A program made the translations under genes and the position numbers. Below the pieces are notes generated by a model, which searched no databases, was not told the origin of the DNA, and saw only the letters and a program-made list of their open reading frames with translations. Positions 1 to 11,800 of a DNA stretch of 64,000 nt are shown here, piece by piece. The number at the start of each line of letters is the position of its first letter. The stretch's first letter is position 1. This DNA comes from Ischnura elegans (lineage: Eukaryota > Arthropoda > Insecta > Odonata > Coenagrionidae), in contig NC_060253.1 of the NCBI RefSeq assembly GCF_921293095.1, positions 74,375,992 through 74,439,991 on the forward strand, read 5' to 3'.

Positions 1-326
1 AAAGTGTTATTCAGTGTAGTAATCACTACATTGGTGACCCCGGTCCGTCCTCCGAACCGTTTTGGGGTCAACACTCTCTCTCTCTTCCAAGAGGGGGAGT
101 AGTGCGGCACAGTATCTGCCACAACACGCAGTATAGAAAATCTGGAATGTTCCAGGAAGTTCCAGCGTGGCATTCGGAATTACTATATAAACAAGCCATC
201 TCGGCCTACAATTAGTCAGTCTGTAATTTAAAGTGGCATTAAAAACTCCACTGCAAAAACCACACCAGTGTGTTATTCAGCGTAGTAATCATTACAAAAG
301 TGTTATTCAGCATAGCAATCGCTACA
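1..326 (+). mobile_element. LTR retrotransposon remnant, interior deleted
   Basis: Bases 1-30 match the last 30 bases of the LTR at 103-326 with a few differences, so the window opens at the end of a 5' LTR. It is followed directly by TTGGTGACCCCGG (about 31-43), which has the position and style of a primer-binding site next to a 5' LTR. A purine-rich tract CCAAGAGGGGGAGTAG ends at 102, just before a TG that opens the second LTR, as a polypurine tract should. Only about 70 bases separate the two LTRs, so gag and pol are gone. What is seen is order and spacing; the assignment to a Gypsy-like element is inference. Confidence 0.65.
103..326 (+). repeat. Long terminal repeat (about 224 bp)
   Basis: It begins TGCGGCAC and ends GCTACA, the usual TG...CA ends. 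A TATATAAA box lies near 184-191. The 3' part holds a 27-base unit twice in tandem (about 270-296 and 300-326), and the same unit is seen at 4-30 in the upstream LTR end. Confidence 0.65.
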
Positions 327-978
327 GATTTAATTCAACCTCAAGAGGGTAAGGATTAAAATTTCAAATTTATTTCTTATATTCCACACCCCCACACCTC
401 CCGGTAGTCCTACCCCTGCATATGGCTGTCCACTGCCCTGAGAAGGAGTCCAGCACGGGCCTGGTTGGGTTGTGCCAAAAAATTTCATTTTAATAATTGG
501 TAAAACATGGTTCCTGATTGTTACTCTTTCTACAAGTCTAAAGTAATTAGAAATTTTAAGAGGGGGAGGCTTATGCTTGAAAATCATGTGGATTGTGATT
601 TAATGTGTTCCAGTACCTAACATTTTAGAAATTAAGCACTGGGCACTAAATGTTAGGCCATCGCAATCCAACAAAGATAGCAACAGAGGAGAGAAAGGAC
701 ATCCATGGAACCACAACCTGTTGAGAGCCTCAAACCTGTGCAAAAGCCACACATAGTAATAGTCTAAAATATTTCAGGCCTGCAATGCAAACAGCAAGTA
801 AATTCACTTAAATTGCTATGGGGGAAACATTATTCCCAGGAACCACGAGTTGAACCATGGACTTCAGCTTTCTGTGTCCTGACGTCTATGTAGTCATCAA
901 AATTAGGCTGCTCTTAAAGAAAGGTACCAAAGGGACCATGCCTTAATGTCCCATCCAGCAGACTGAGTGTTTTACTTG
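327..978. other. Intergenic, no supported feature
   Basis: The open frame on the minus strand near 330-587 has no recognisable domain and contains a GC-rich, repeat-like stretch (about 385-470). Nothing else is supported here. Confidence 0.6.
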
Positions 979-1080
979 AAGTGCCCTACACAAAACTTTC
1001 AAGTAGGGATCAGGCAACTTCTGAAAAATCTCCACCACCACCAAGATTTGATCCCAGGCTGACTGTGCCACTGCTTGGTA
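979..1080 (-). repeat. tRNA-derived SINE, copy 1 of a local family
   Basis: It starts AAGTGCCC, continues with a GGGATYRGGCA-like block, then a purine and CCACCA block. On the reverse strand it holds GGGATCAAATC, a decayed RNA polymerase III B box. Copies at 1249-1365 and 2969-3085 share the same order of blocks. Confidence 0.5.
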
Positions 1081-1248
1081 TGGTATTTGGTGGTTACTTT
1101 TATCTTAGATCACTGATGCATGAGGCAAGGCCATGAAAGGGAAGGTGGAGAGAAACCTGGCATTGCCATTCACTTACTTAGAACAAAACTTACTAAGGGG
1201 AACACTGCTTATCATCCCAACTGACAGATGAAGCACAATGAATAAATT

Positions 1249-1365
1249 TAAGTGCCCCACACAAAGAACATGAGCAGGGATTGGGCAGTCTATGAAATAT
1301 CTCCGCCACGGCTGGGATTTGAACTTGGTCTGGGAGGACAACCCTCTCGTCAACTCAAACCCACT
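1249..1365 (-). repeat. tRNA-derived SINE, copy 2
   Basis: Same block order as the copy at 979. The reverse strand contains GTTCAAATCCC, a good B box, so this is the best preserved of the three copies. Confidence 0.55.
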
Positions 1366-1415
1366 TGGGGCGTGAGAAAATCAGCACTGAATGCTCGTTC
1401 ATATGTTTCTATGGT

Positions 1416-1610
1416 CACCTGGGCAGATCCAGGATTTCTTTCTGGGGGAGCACAAGCAAGGCCGTATCCAGGATTTTGTTCTGGGGGGGCACAAGGATAC
1501 CTCGTAATACATAACGAGCGTAATGACATTGGGACCATATAAAAAATCTTGCATATTTTTTAAGGGTCTGGGGGGGCACATGCCCCTGTGCCCCCCTAGA
1601 TCCACCTATG
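1416..1610. mobile_element. hAT-like MITE with 8-bp target duplication
   Basis: The element is flanked by exact copies of TCTATGGT (1408-1415 and 1611-1618). Its ends are loosely inverted: CACCTGGGCAGATCCAGG at the left, and CATAGGTGGATCTAGG read inward from the right. Near the left end a unit of about 38 bases, GATCCAGGATTT followed by a G-run and CACAAG, is repeated in tandem (from about 1426 and 1464). Small overlapping open frames here are repeat artefacts. Confidence 0.7.
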
Positions 1611-2968
1611 TCTATGGTGATGTGTTGATGATGATGTACATATTATACAGGATGCATCCATGTCAGTTGTAAGTAATAAACAACCAAGGCTGGTTCTACA
1701 CATTTTTCTAGTGCAAGCGGACAACATTCCACCTCCTCCCCCCTCAAAAATAACCTGAGAGTTAAAGTCTATTCACTTTATGTCTGCGGGTGAGCTTTCG
1801 TGAGAGCCCGGACACTCTCGCATGGCTTCGCTGATAGGCGAGGGGTTGCACCGAGAGAGAGGAGGAGCGAACTTAACGTTGCCAAATGTACATAGCCGCC
1901 CTACTTTGTCACTGAAAACGTGTGAGTCATAGGTGACCACATGTATTTTGACCCCGGCACCGAGACAATATACCTACTCATTTGGAAGCCATTGGGGATA
2001 ATCCTTTCACAGAAGCCAATGACATTGTCAGCTACTGCACTGAATGGGGCACCGTTGGTGGAAGGCATACTTAGTCACATACAAGGTGAACGCGTCAGGT
2101 TTGGCAACACTGCTCCACAATTAGATCCACGATGTTCACTCAGCGGAGGTCTGAGTGCGACTCACCGAGGCCACGCCTACTGTTTGCAGATTGGCTAAGG
2201 CAAAGTCACAAGTCGAGAAACTTTCCCTTCCCTCATCTCTACTTGCTTTAGCCACACCAGCTCACCCACAGAGATATAATGAACCGAGTTATAGTAAGGT
2301 CGAGACTTAAATACCATCGTGAACTTATAAAGTTCGTGCTCTTAAACATAATGAGTGTGATATTTTTAGAGCTTAAAAACTAATTATGTATTAAAATTCA
2401 GAGTAAAAATGCAAATAAATCAATAAATATGAAAAACACAAGTTAGCTTTCAAGATTGTTTAGTACTGAACATTGGGCTGAGCGCTTAGGTGCCCCCTTT
2501 CACCTTGTGCCCTACATGGCGGCATACTTAGCTTACAGCCTAAACCGGCCCAGTAAACAACAGTTTCACCGTTCTCTTAGTGTCCTACTTCAGCTGAGGC
2601 TACTTGCAGGGTGACTGGCAGAAATATATAAATTAAAACTTATGCAGATGTACACATCATCATCAGCACTGGATGATTGAACCAAGGAGAAAGTTAAACA
2701 ATTATGTGATTGGGCCTATTATATTTCAATATCTATCCCAAAAATAGTCCCCGCTTTATGGTGAAATTTCCATTTAAATTATAAAATATTCACCTACAAC
2801 CTCATCTCTGGCGACCACAATTAAATATATCATCACTTAATAATTTTTAAATCAATCAACTACATCCCAAATAATGTTGAAATCATAATTTATTTGGCTG
2901 GTAGTTGGCATTAGTCTACTTGGGGATTCCAGATTTATGTCCCAACCTAAAGATGAATTATTGACCTA
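1611..2968. other. Intergenic, no recognised gene
   Basis: A moderately GC-rich stretch lies at 1790-2220, with an 85-codon frame at 1941-2198 that shows no domain and no splice context worth calling. The remainder is AT-rich. Confidence 0.5.
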
Positions 2969-3085
2969 GAAGTGCCCTCCACTGAACACACTCGAAGGGA
3001 TTGACTGAAACTGAAAAATCTAAGCCACCACCAATGTTTAGAACAAGGGCTCACTTAGTGGGAAGCCAATATCCTAGCAAACACA
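2969..3085 (-). repeat. tRNA-derived SINE, copy 3 (decayed)
   Basis: It begins AAGTGCCCTCCACTGAACAC and follows the block order of the copies at 979 and 1249, but its B-box region is eroded. Confidence 0.4.
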
Positions 3086-5088
3086 CCAATTCGTTTCCTA
3101 CTCCGGACATTTAGTGCGGGATCAGCCGATAGGACTTTGCTCATGGCTAAGCAATTGAATTAGGTGGAAAACCAGTAACGACCTTCCTTCCAACGTTTCT
3201 GTGTTCTCCTGATGTACAGATTATTTTGACTATCACAAGTTCCAATGCGGAATATCACTCACCAATTAAGGGCTACAATGAAATTACTAAAATGAAACCT
3301 CCTCTAGTCTTCAAATGGTTTAAGATAAACAACCGTAGGGATTTTTCAACAACACTACACCTAAACTAAGTCCGTTGACAGGTCTTCAACAACTCCAGTA
3401 ATTAGTAAGGATAATTAGGGACAATACAACTTGGTATTTAGTGACTAAGGATAATTAGTCACTTAGAATGCTAACTTAAATTCTTACTGTGACTAAATAA
3501 TTGTAAATCTAATGGTCAAATTAAATATATAGCCAGAGTTTATTGATAATTGCAGACATATCGTAGCCAATCTTACCGAGAATTCAGTAATAATGACCAA
3601 TCAATTAATGAAATCATGCTCTATTCCGTGAGACACTGGAACTTTCTTCACCTTTCATTACCGTTGTGGCTACTTATCTTAAGAACAACATATAATCAAC
3701 TTTAAAAAACCAAAAAAGCCTTTTCCTCCTACATGGTTAACCCATGCACTGTCATTGATAAATCCATCACGCACAGACATATCAAGATAAGAAGGAAATA
3801 ATTAAGGAAATAATTGAGGTAATAACTCTGAAAAATAATCTCAATACAAGCAATAAGATTTCCGTCAAGAGATCATTGCACTCAGACAAACATTTGCAGG
3901 TACTTATTTCCTTTAACAAATGCGGTCAATGAGGCGAAAGTAAAAACGTTGGCCATAGTTTTACGAATTAATAAAGGAAAATAAATTTTAATGAGAATAA
4001 TAACTGTACTGAAAGATACGCTCCTCTTAATAGAACTGGAGATAAACTTCAGCATATTCGGCGACGAACTGGCGACAAACATATTGACGTAAACCAATAA
4101 ACTTCACAATCGATTGTTATTCCACTCCATAGTTCAAATAAACTTTAAGAAAAAATAACATTTCATTCTCCCATTACAGCTAATTAGTGTCCAGGTTATA
4201 CAAAAAGCATTAATAAATACAATCGGGAAATAAATTCCAGCATGAAATATCATAACAAGCAGAACCCTCTCCTGAGACAACTACAACTTCCTTCAACTTT
4301 TTTTTCGGAATGCATTCCAAAGTTTCCTTCATGATTACTCAGAGAAAATATATGAAGTAAAGAATTATAATGAGTAATCAAAATATATAAGCCTTTAAAC
4401 AAAATTTCGCATTATTTAAGGGACGCGAAATCAAATATTGAATTCTAGTCCAAGGATTAAATTTCTGTAAGTGCGCAACATGGCGGATGGCGAGTAAGAA
4501 ACACCAACTAGGGAAATGATCCTGTGTAGTAATCATTTAAAAAAGAATAAACTCAATACTTATACCACCTTCTGACGCCAATATGGTACATTAAGGTTTG
4601 TATCCAGTTGATCTCATAGTTTTGTAGTCACTTAAACAGTAGCATTTGGTTTGGGGAGAAAGATGGTGCCCCTCGTCACCCCTTTATTGACCTGCTAGCC
4701 TGTTTAGGTTATTTCGTGTTTTCTACTTCTGGCTCTAGCTTTAAGAAAACTTACCCTAAAATTTAGTTCTGCGTGCATTTTCTTCGAATTCCAGTTGTTC
4801 TTGACTACTATATGTATAACTTGTTATCATGTAGATGATATATTGAAGCGCTGTCATTGTGAGCATCGTTGTTAATGCTGGCCATGATGCAAAAATCAAT
4901 CATACGCGTTCAGGAAATTTAGTCTGACCCGTATTTGATCATTTTAGTCTATATTTAGCTGTGTTCCTGCATCTGAGCCGATGAGTTGATCTTTGCTGTG
5001 AAATACTGTGACAATGTTTATTTATGCTTAAGTGTGTATTGACCCTTCCGCATTAGTTACCCCAATTTTCATTCTTCTTGCGTTTCAG
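3086..5088. other. Upstream region of the zinc-finger gene
   Basis: AT-rich, no long coding frame. It should contain the promoter and non-coding first exon of the gene whose coding exon begins at 5167, because that exon has a strong acceptor at its left edge. A motif CAACATGGCGGATGG at about 4477-4491 resembles a YY1/Pho-type ATGGCGG element and is followed by a possible donor GTAAGA at 4494. That exon assignment is a guess. Confidence 0.35.
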
Positions 5089-5166
5089 TAATGATTACCT
5101 GATGGATCTCTCCGATTGACTGGGCAGCATTATCGGATACCGCCTATCTCTTCAACACACGATAAA

Positions 5167-5853
5167 ATGGATCCTAATGTGTGTCCAGTTTGCACGCTCT
5201 ACCTTCGGGAGGGCATCACGCTACATAACCATCTCAATACCCACCCGAAAGACCAAGTTATTGAAGCATTGGTGAGATGTGCATCTCTAGGAGTGCCCGG
5301 TTCAGTCAGGAACGAGACAAGTGATAGTGTTCAAGACCCCATTACTGCCACTCAGCCCAGCATCGAGACTTCAACGACACCTGTTCATCACTTTACGAGT
5401 CCACTGCAGACAATAGCATCTGTACCGACTTCAGCATCTGTGCCAGTCTCTAGTCCGTATGGAATCCCAGGCTCAATAACCTTACCCAATGCCATTCCTT
5501 CAACAAATGCTATTACCACTACCAACCAGAACTCCACTCCCATTGCGCCGTTGCAGCCATTCACTATAGGTTTGGGCAGCTCTGGAAATCAGTACGCTAG
5601 TACTTTTGCTTACCAGCAGTTCTGTGGTGGTGGGGATGGCGCGTTTGGTGCCGGCCCTCTGTTGCTTACCATGAGTCCTCAACAGCAATATGCTGCTTAT
5701 AGCAGCAGTAGTAGTAGCAGCAGCAGTAATTCAGTCCTTCAAATGGTCTTTAATCCTTATTCGGTGGACCAAGTAATTGGAAGTCAGCCCTATCCCACAT
5801 CAGGACTTATAGCTGGCATTGGTATCGGACCTACTTTGCAAACGTGCCAACAG
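5167..5853 (+). CDS. Zinc-finger gene, coding exon 1
   Basis: The acceptor TTGCGTTTCAG ends at 5088. The frame is closed by TAA TGA at 5089-5094, so the first usable ATG is at 5167, in good context (AAAATGG). The exon carries the N-terminal finger, with Cys6, Cys9, His22 and His26, followed by LNTHPKDQVIEALVRCA, which looks conserved. The donor is CAG/GTAATG at 5854. Reading through would add 17 residues to a stop at 5902-5904, so a short intron-retained isoform is possible. Confidence 0.8.
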
Positions 5854-8800
5854 GTAATGAAACATTTGAGTGAATTACTAAGCAAACGCTTTAAACATTA
5901 TTGACATTTAAATTTAAAAGTAATTTGGTTGAGATTCGGTCGTGGAGTGAAGTAACTATTAGCCTTAATGCTGTTTTTTCTTTGAAGTGGTGTCTATTTG
6001 ATTCTGCAGTCAATGAAATTGCTGTATTATAGATAGGATAGAACTAATAGGGTGCTGTAGTTCCGAAAAACTTAAGTTCGAACAAGCTCCAACAATTTCT
6101 TCCTGATGATACTCTTCTCTACCTACCTGTGACCATAATATTTAATTATCACTTCATGAAGTCATTTGGGCGGCTGAATCACCTGTCGAAATTTTCATTA
6201 TATTTAAGAGATTATTCATTCACGGCTTGCATCAAAAGCACTTGCTATTGAAATTATTTCTCAAAAAAAGTTTTTTTCGTTATATTTTGTGCGTAATCAC
6301 TTTAGTCTTGCAACTTTGTTCCCTATCAATTAAATAATTCATAGTAGTTATTTCACATATGTGTAGTATGTAACAATAAGAGGAGCTTGTCATTTGAAAG
6401 GGAAAGTGACTGTGATTTTTGGTTGGAGGTTCTTGTAGCTTCTATTATTTATTATAGTTGTATCTGTCGAGAGATTAATTTTCTTGTACATTTCAAATGA
6501 GTTGAGCAAAATGTTTCACATACAGCATTTCTCAGAAGAGACTATTCTCATCGATTATTTTGATGCTAGCATTTCATCAATAGCTCATGATGTTGATTGA
6601 TTAAATCCTCTATTGTGAGAAGTAAATGTTATACCTTTACATATGTAATAAGACGAAAGAAAGTTTCTTGATCAAAGGAAGTTTTAAACCATGGTCCATA
6701 TATACGTATATAAGGACCATGTTTTAAACTATCTTCAAGTAAGTAAAGATATTTCAGTCTCCATGAGCAGGAAAAAATTATTGCTTAAGAATTTCTTCTG
6801 ATTCTTTTTTCTATTAATGCATGCCTAACGTAAGCCTGAATCAGGTAGATAGGAATTTTTTGCATAGGTATCCGGATATCATTAAAGGTATTGCTTTTGG
6901 AAACCATGAAAGTGATCGAGGATTCTATCTTGTTTACGTGTTGCACATTCGGTCATTGTGGCCACTTCTTTTACTAAGTTAGTTCTCGTCTGCAAAAAAA
7001 TATATGTGATAGAATGATTACATGTTGAAATATAAGCTTCAACTATGAATATCATAGAGTTCATAACAGATTAGCTGCAAAAATCAACATAATTGATGAC
7101 GGATAATTGGGGGTTTGAAATTACTGGTGATTGTAACCTTACTTCAATCCCACTGTGAGATTTCATTGAAAATGGAGATTTATTTTTTAAATAATTAATT
7201 TATGATGTTACCTAATTATGAAATATTTTTCCATCTTATTATCCATGACCAGCTTCTTGAGCTATTCATGATGAAAATTTGACGGCCTTTACCCTTGTAC
7301 AGATAAGTTGATGTTATTAACTAGTGGCATGCAAGTCACGGCTTCTCAGCTACTCCTTGACCTTGTGCAATGTGCTCTGGCTTCACATGGTTCATTGCTG
7401 GCCATACTGTTGTGGTCGATTCCTTCCCTCAGTGGAATTTTCACCCTGAACCTATTAATGAACCAGCACTGTAATGATGGCACCAGCTCATTATGAGTGG
7501 GCTGCAACTTTAGTGTGTTTCTGTTTCATTCTTACAAAAGATTGGTTGAATGGCTTTTTTGTGGTAATTTTTCTCCACATTTCATTTACCAAATTCTTAT
7601 CATGAATTGTCAATATAGAATCTGAATGAATGACCCCTTTACACTCTCTTTGTTCCAGGATTGCGGCCTTCCTATGGCCTCTAGGGTGAACGCACGTCAT
7701 TGAGCATTTCACATTTAGTTGACAGTATGGACTCTTATGGAGATTAGTTTCCCATCTTATTTTCCACCAACTGTCCTTTGTTTCATTTCCAAATCATAAA
7801 AACAGTACTATCCAACTTATAATGATGCCTTTCAATGCATGAGTACACGATTCATTAATGAAGGGAATATCTATCCATTAAGTAAATAATACAATTTATT
7901 AAAAAAATTGTTATTTTCCACTACTTACACTGATTTGTTTTCTTTATTTTTTTCACTCAATTTCCGGCCACTGCTTTACTGTTCCCAGCATTTGCTTGAA
8001 ACTTTCACAGAAAGTTTATTGAGTTATTCTCCATGAGGAAGTGCTTAACTTCATGATCGATTCATAAAGCTGCATTTGTGTAACTGAATGACTTCAGGAC
8101 AAAAAGTTTGGAATTTTTGTCGTGTAAAAAGTAGTCACCTGCCAGTTCATGTATCCTATGATTTAGGCCCTTGAATATACAGTTGAAATTTGATGAAAAA
8201 AAGTTCGTTTTATTTTTCATTTCATTGCTTTATCAATTAGGAAGGGAGTTACGAATGCTTAAAGTTAAGAAATATTACAGCAGCATGCGCTGCCACAGAA
8301 CTCTCCTTATCCTGTCTCGCCAGCTTGCCTCATGTTAAGGGGAGGGTTCGGAAAACTAGCTTGGTATTTTAATACTCATACTATGACTTAACATTATTAT
8401 TGCCATAATTACTTGTAGACATATTTCATTACATTTTTCTACAGAAATGTGAATGAAACTACGCTAAAAGTCTAAAGCATTCAAGCTTTGTCAGCTCAGA
8501 AGAGAGATCATATCTTAAAAGTAGCCTTCTATAAGCTATACATAAATGCCCATGTTTGACACTAGGGAAAGTTGATTTGAGCGTATTGCTCATTGAGGGC
8601 ATCTGGAAATTATGTTGAAATTCTCTGAACAAGATATGAAAATGCAATGTAAATAATCTACCGGATGGCAATCTATCTTATAATCTAAATACCTGAGAGA
8701 CGATTAGTTATTAATAAAAGAGTTAATTGTGTTTTGGTTCCTCCAGTGATGAGAAAATACCTTCTTTAATACAAGTAAAGAAAATTATGGTGTTTAAAGG

Positions 8801-11800
8801 ATTTTCTACTTTAATTTAGAAAAAAATTATATTGGCCTTTGTCCTAATGCTTTTTTTTAGTATTGAGTGGATATTTTCATGCATAATTTACAAAATAAAC
8901 AAGTAATGATAATATAGTGATGCTTTTTGCGGTATTCAGCATTATTCTGTATCCTTTTCAATGCTGAAAGTAATCATTTCTGCTTTCTGTCCAGATACTA
9001 CCATCCTTAAAATTTCAGAGTCAATGTGGTGAAATGTTTTCCAACTGGAGGTTACTAATGGTCACCCTGATGGGAACAATATCTATTTCTATCTGTCAGT
9101 TTCACAACATGAAGGAAAACTCCATAGAGAGAATAAGTACCAACTGTAATAATCAACTAAGCAATATCCCTAACTCATATAAAATATGTTTAACACTCTC
9201 TATTTGCTTGTTGCAATTTTTGACAAATCCTATAGCTTTCCTTCCTATTGTAGCAGGTTAATGGACTAAGTCTTTCTTTGTCAGATCCCATATATTCCCT
9301 GAGTGAAGTATGGGCCCAATTGACATTGTTCAATGTGGAAATGATTCAACAGATTATTTTCCTCCCTTTAGAGATTATTGTTGGTATTTGTAACATGTAA
9401 AAATAAATAATTTGCAATACTAAGTGGGAAATAAGGGGGAGACAAATAAATGATGTGATCAAGGTTTATTCATACCTTGTCTCCTGGGAAGAGTTAATCT
9501 ATGCATGTGATGTGGCACAAGCCTATCAGTTTAAATCATCATACGTCAACAATTCTAAGATTGGTTTGATGCAGCTCTCCATTCCAATCTCCTATCCACT
9601 AGCCTTTTCATTTGGACGTATTTCTTCTCTTTTACATCCTTGAATACCTGTTCTATGTAACTCAATCGGGGCCATCCCATACCCTTCCTCCCCTATTTGT
9701 CCATCTACAATTATTTTCATCAGGCCATCATGACTCATAATGCATCCAACTACGTTGTGCTAGCGTTTCCTTAAGGTTTTTAGAAGACTTCTATTTTCTC
9801 CCTATCTTCATGGTACATCCTCATTAAAGTTGATGGTTTGAGGCGTCACTTTGTGGAATTTACTCATAATGAATGAAAATTGTACTTTGTTTTTCCACTT
9901 AAATATTTATTCAATCACGACCACGGCTTTGACGCACTGCGTCATCCTCAGGCAGTGGATCCTTGCTTATGTGGAAAAACAAAGTACAGTTTTCATTCAT
10001 CGTACATCCTCATTTCTTTCTGTGTGTATCCATTTTATCTTCATCATTCTTTGGTAGCACCACATTTCGAAAACTTCTGCTCTTGACTTCTCAGCTGCTG
10101 TCAATGAGTAAGCCTCGCTCCCATAGAGAAACTTGTTCCATGATTGCTTCCTTACCACAATGCCTGTATTCTCAGCTGTAGGGAGGCTCTTCTTTTTATC
10201 GAAAACCCTCTTTGCCTGCACTATTCCACTGACTATTTCTTTCATGGTTTGTCCATTGTTGGTTATGCGGCTTCCTGGGTAACAAAACTCTTTTACGTCT
10301 TCAAGCTTTTGTTTCCTTAGTTTAATGCTTGTCCCAGCCTCCTCTTTTTTGCTTCATGCTAGTGCCATAGTCTTCTTTTCGTTGATTTACAGCTGATATC
10401 TGGCCATCGTCCTTTCCATATTTGTCAAAGTCTTCATTAAATATAACTTAAAATTGAGTCATTTTTTTCCGCATATTCTGCATGGAAATATATCATTTTA
10501 TCATTTATTCTTTTCTAAAGTGTGACTAAGTCACGTTCTATGTCAAAAACATTCAAGTCCTGTTTTGAAAATCTGATGCTGGTTCAATTCCAGGGGAATG
10601 TACTGTCGGATTCAACAATACTGCAACAAATAAAGCGGTGACACTTTCTCCACAGTTTGTAGACTGACTTTCAGTATTTTCAATTGCACCTGTAGGACAG
10701 AAATTTGAACAACATTCCCACCTCCCTCAATATTTTTATTGCAGCATTATTAGGGGGATATGTATGCAAGATATGTGTAATGTTTAATACCTCATAAATT
10801 TAAAGTATACCGGGACTAGCAGCGGTGATAACTTTTACGAGAGTCACCCACAATGCACAATCGTGCGGAAGATCCACAGAGAAAAAATCATTTGCCTTGA
10901 CCGGGATTCGAACCTGGATCCCCCGATTTCCGGCGAACACCTCTTTGTGTTCTATGTCCGGGCCTGCTCTCCGGCTGTGGCGCTGTGCGCACGATTTGGA
11001 CTGCCTGTGGCATCATATGCTCAGCAGTCCAGCAACATCTTTTCCAGTAGTGTCCGAAAATATCCACAGGGAAGACTGACGCCTCGGTAGCTTAACTGGC
11101 TAAAGCACTCGACCGGAAATCGGGGGATCCGGGTTCGAATCCCGGTCAAGGCGAATGATTTTTTCTCTGTAGATCTTCCGCCCTCATAAATTTTGCAGCT
11201 CATGTTAAATAATAATTCTACCTCCAGAACTTCAATTTACTTTCTCTCGTAAATTAGTCAATCCGTCGAAGTATATTTTTTACAATTAATTCTGAATTTT
11301 TTCGAGGAGAGATAGCAAACATGACATGCGTATATAAAATATCCACCAGAATATCTCAGCAAATAAGGCCAGTGTTAACATTCAGTTTGATTTAGTGAAG
11401 TTAGAAGACTGGTTCATTCCCTTGCATGACTTAGAAAAGCATGTAATGAAACTCCGTTGCAGTCAGTGAGTGAGTTGGCCTAGTGGTAAAGGAGAGGAAT
11501 TTTTTTATTTCAATTTTTTCAAGATTCAATTTCTTCAATTTTATCTGCCATTTTCATTTGAAATTAAGCCATTCTTTATTCAAATTTGTATGTTTTCCCC
11601 ATGTATGTGTACCTGCAGATTGATGGGTTTAAAATGAATAGCAACATTTTCTTCTAGGCATCTTAAAAAAATTTGCCTTTCCCCTATTTATCTTAAACCA
11701 TCCCTACTAACCTTAAGCGATAGTAAAAATGTGTAACCCATTGATGATCAGAAAATTAGTGTTTGATGAAATAAATAAACTGAATAGGGCAATGATATTT

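Noticed and set aside
11082-11153. Functional tRNA-Ser(GGA) gene
   Set aside because: It lacks the long variable arm and T33, and shares a non-tRNA tail with an inverted copy, so it is a SINE head.
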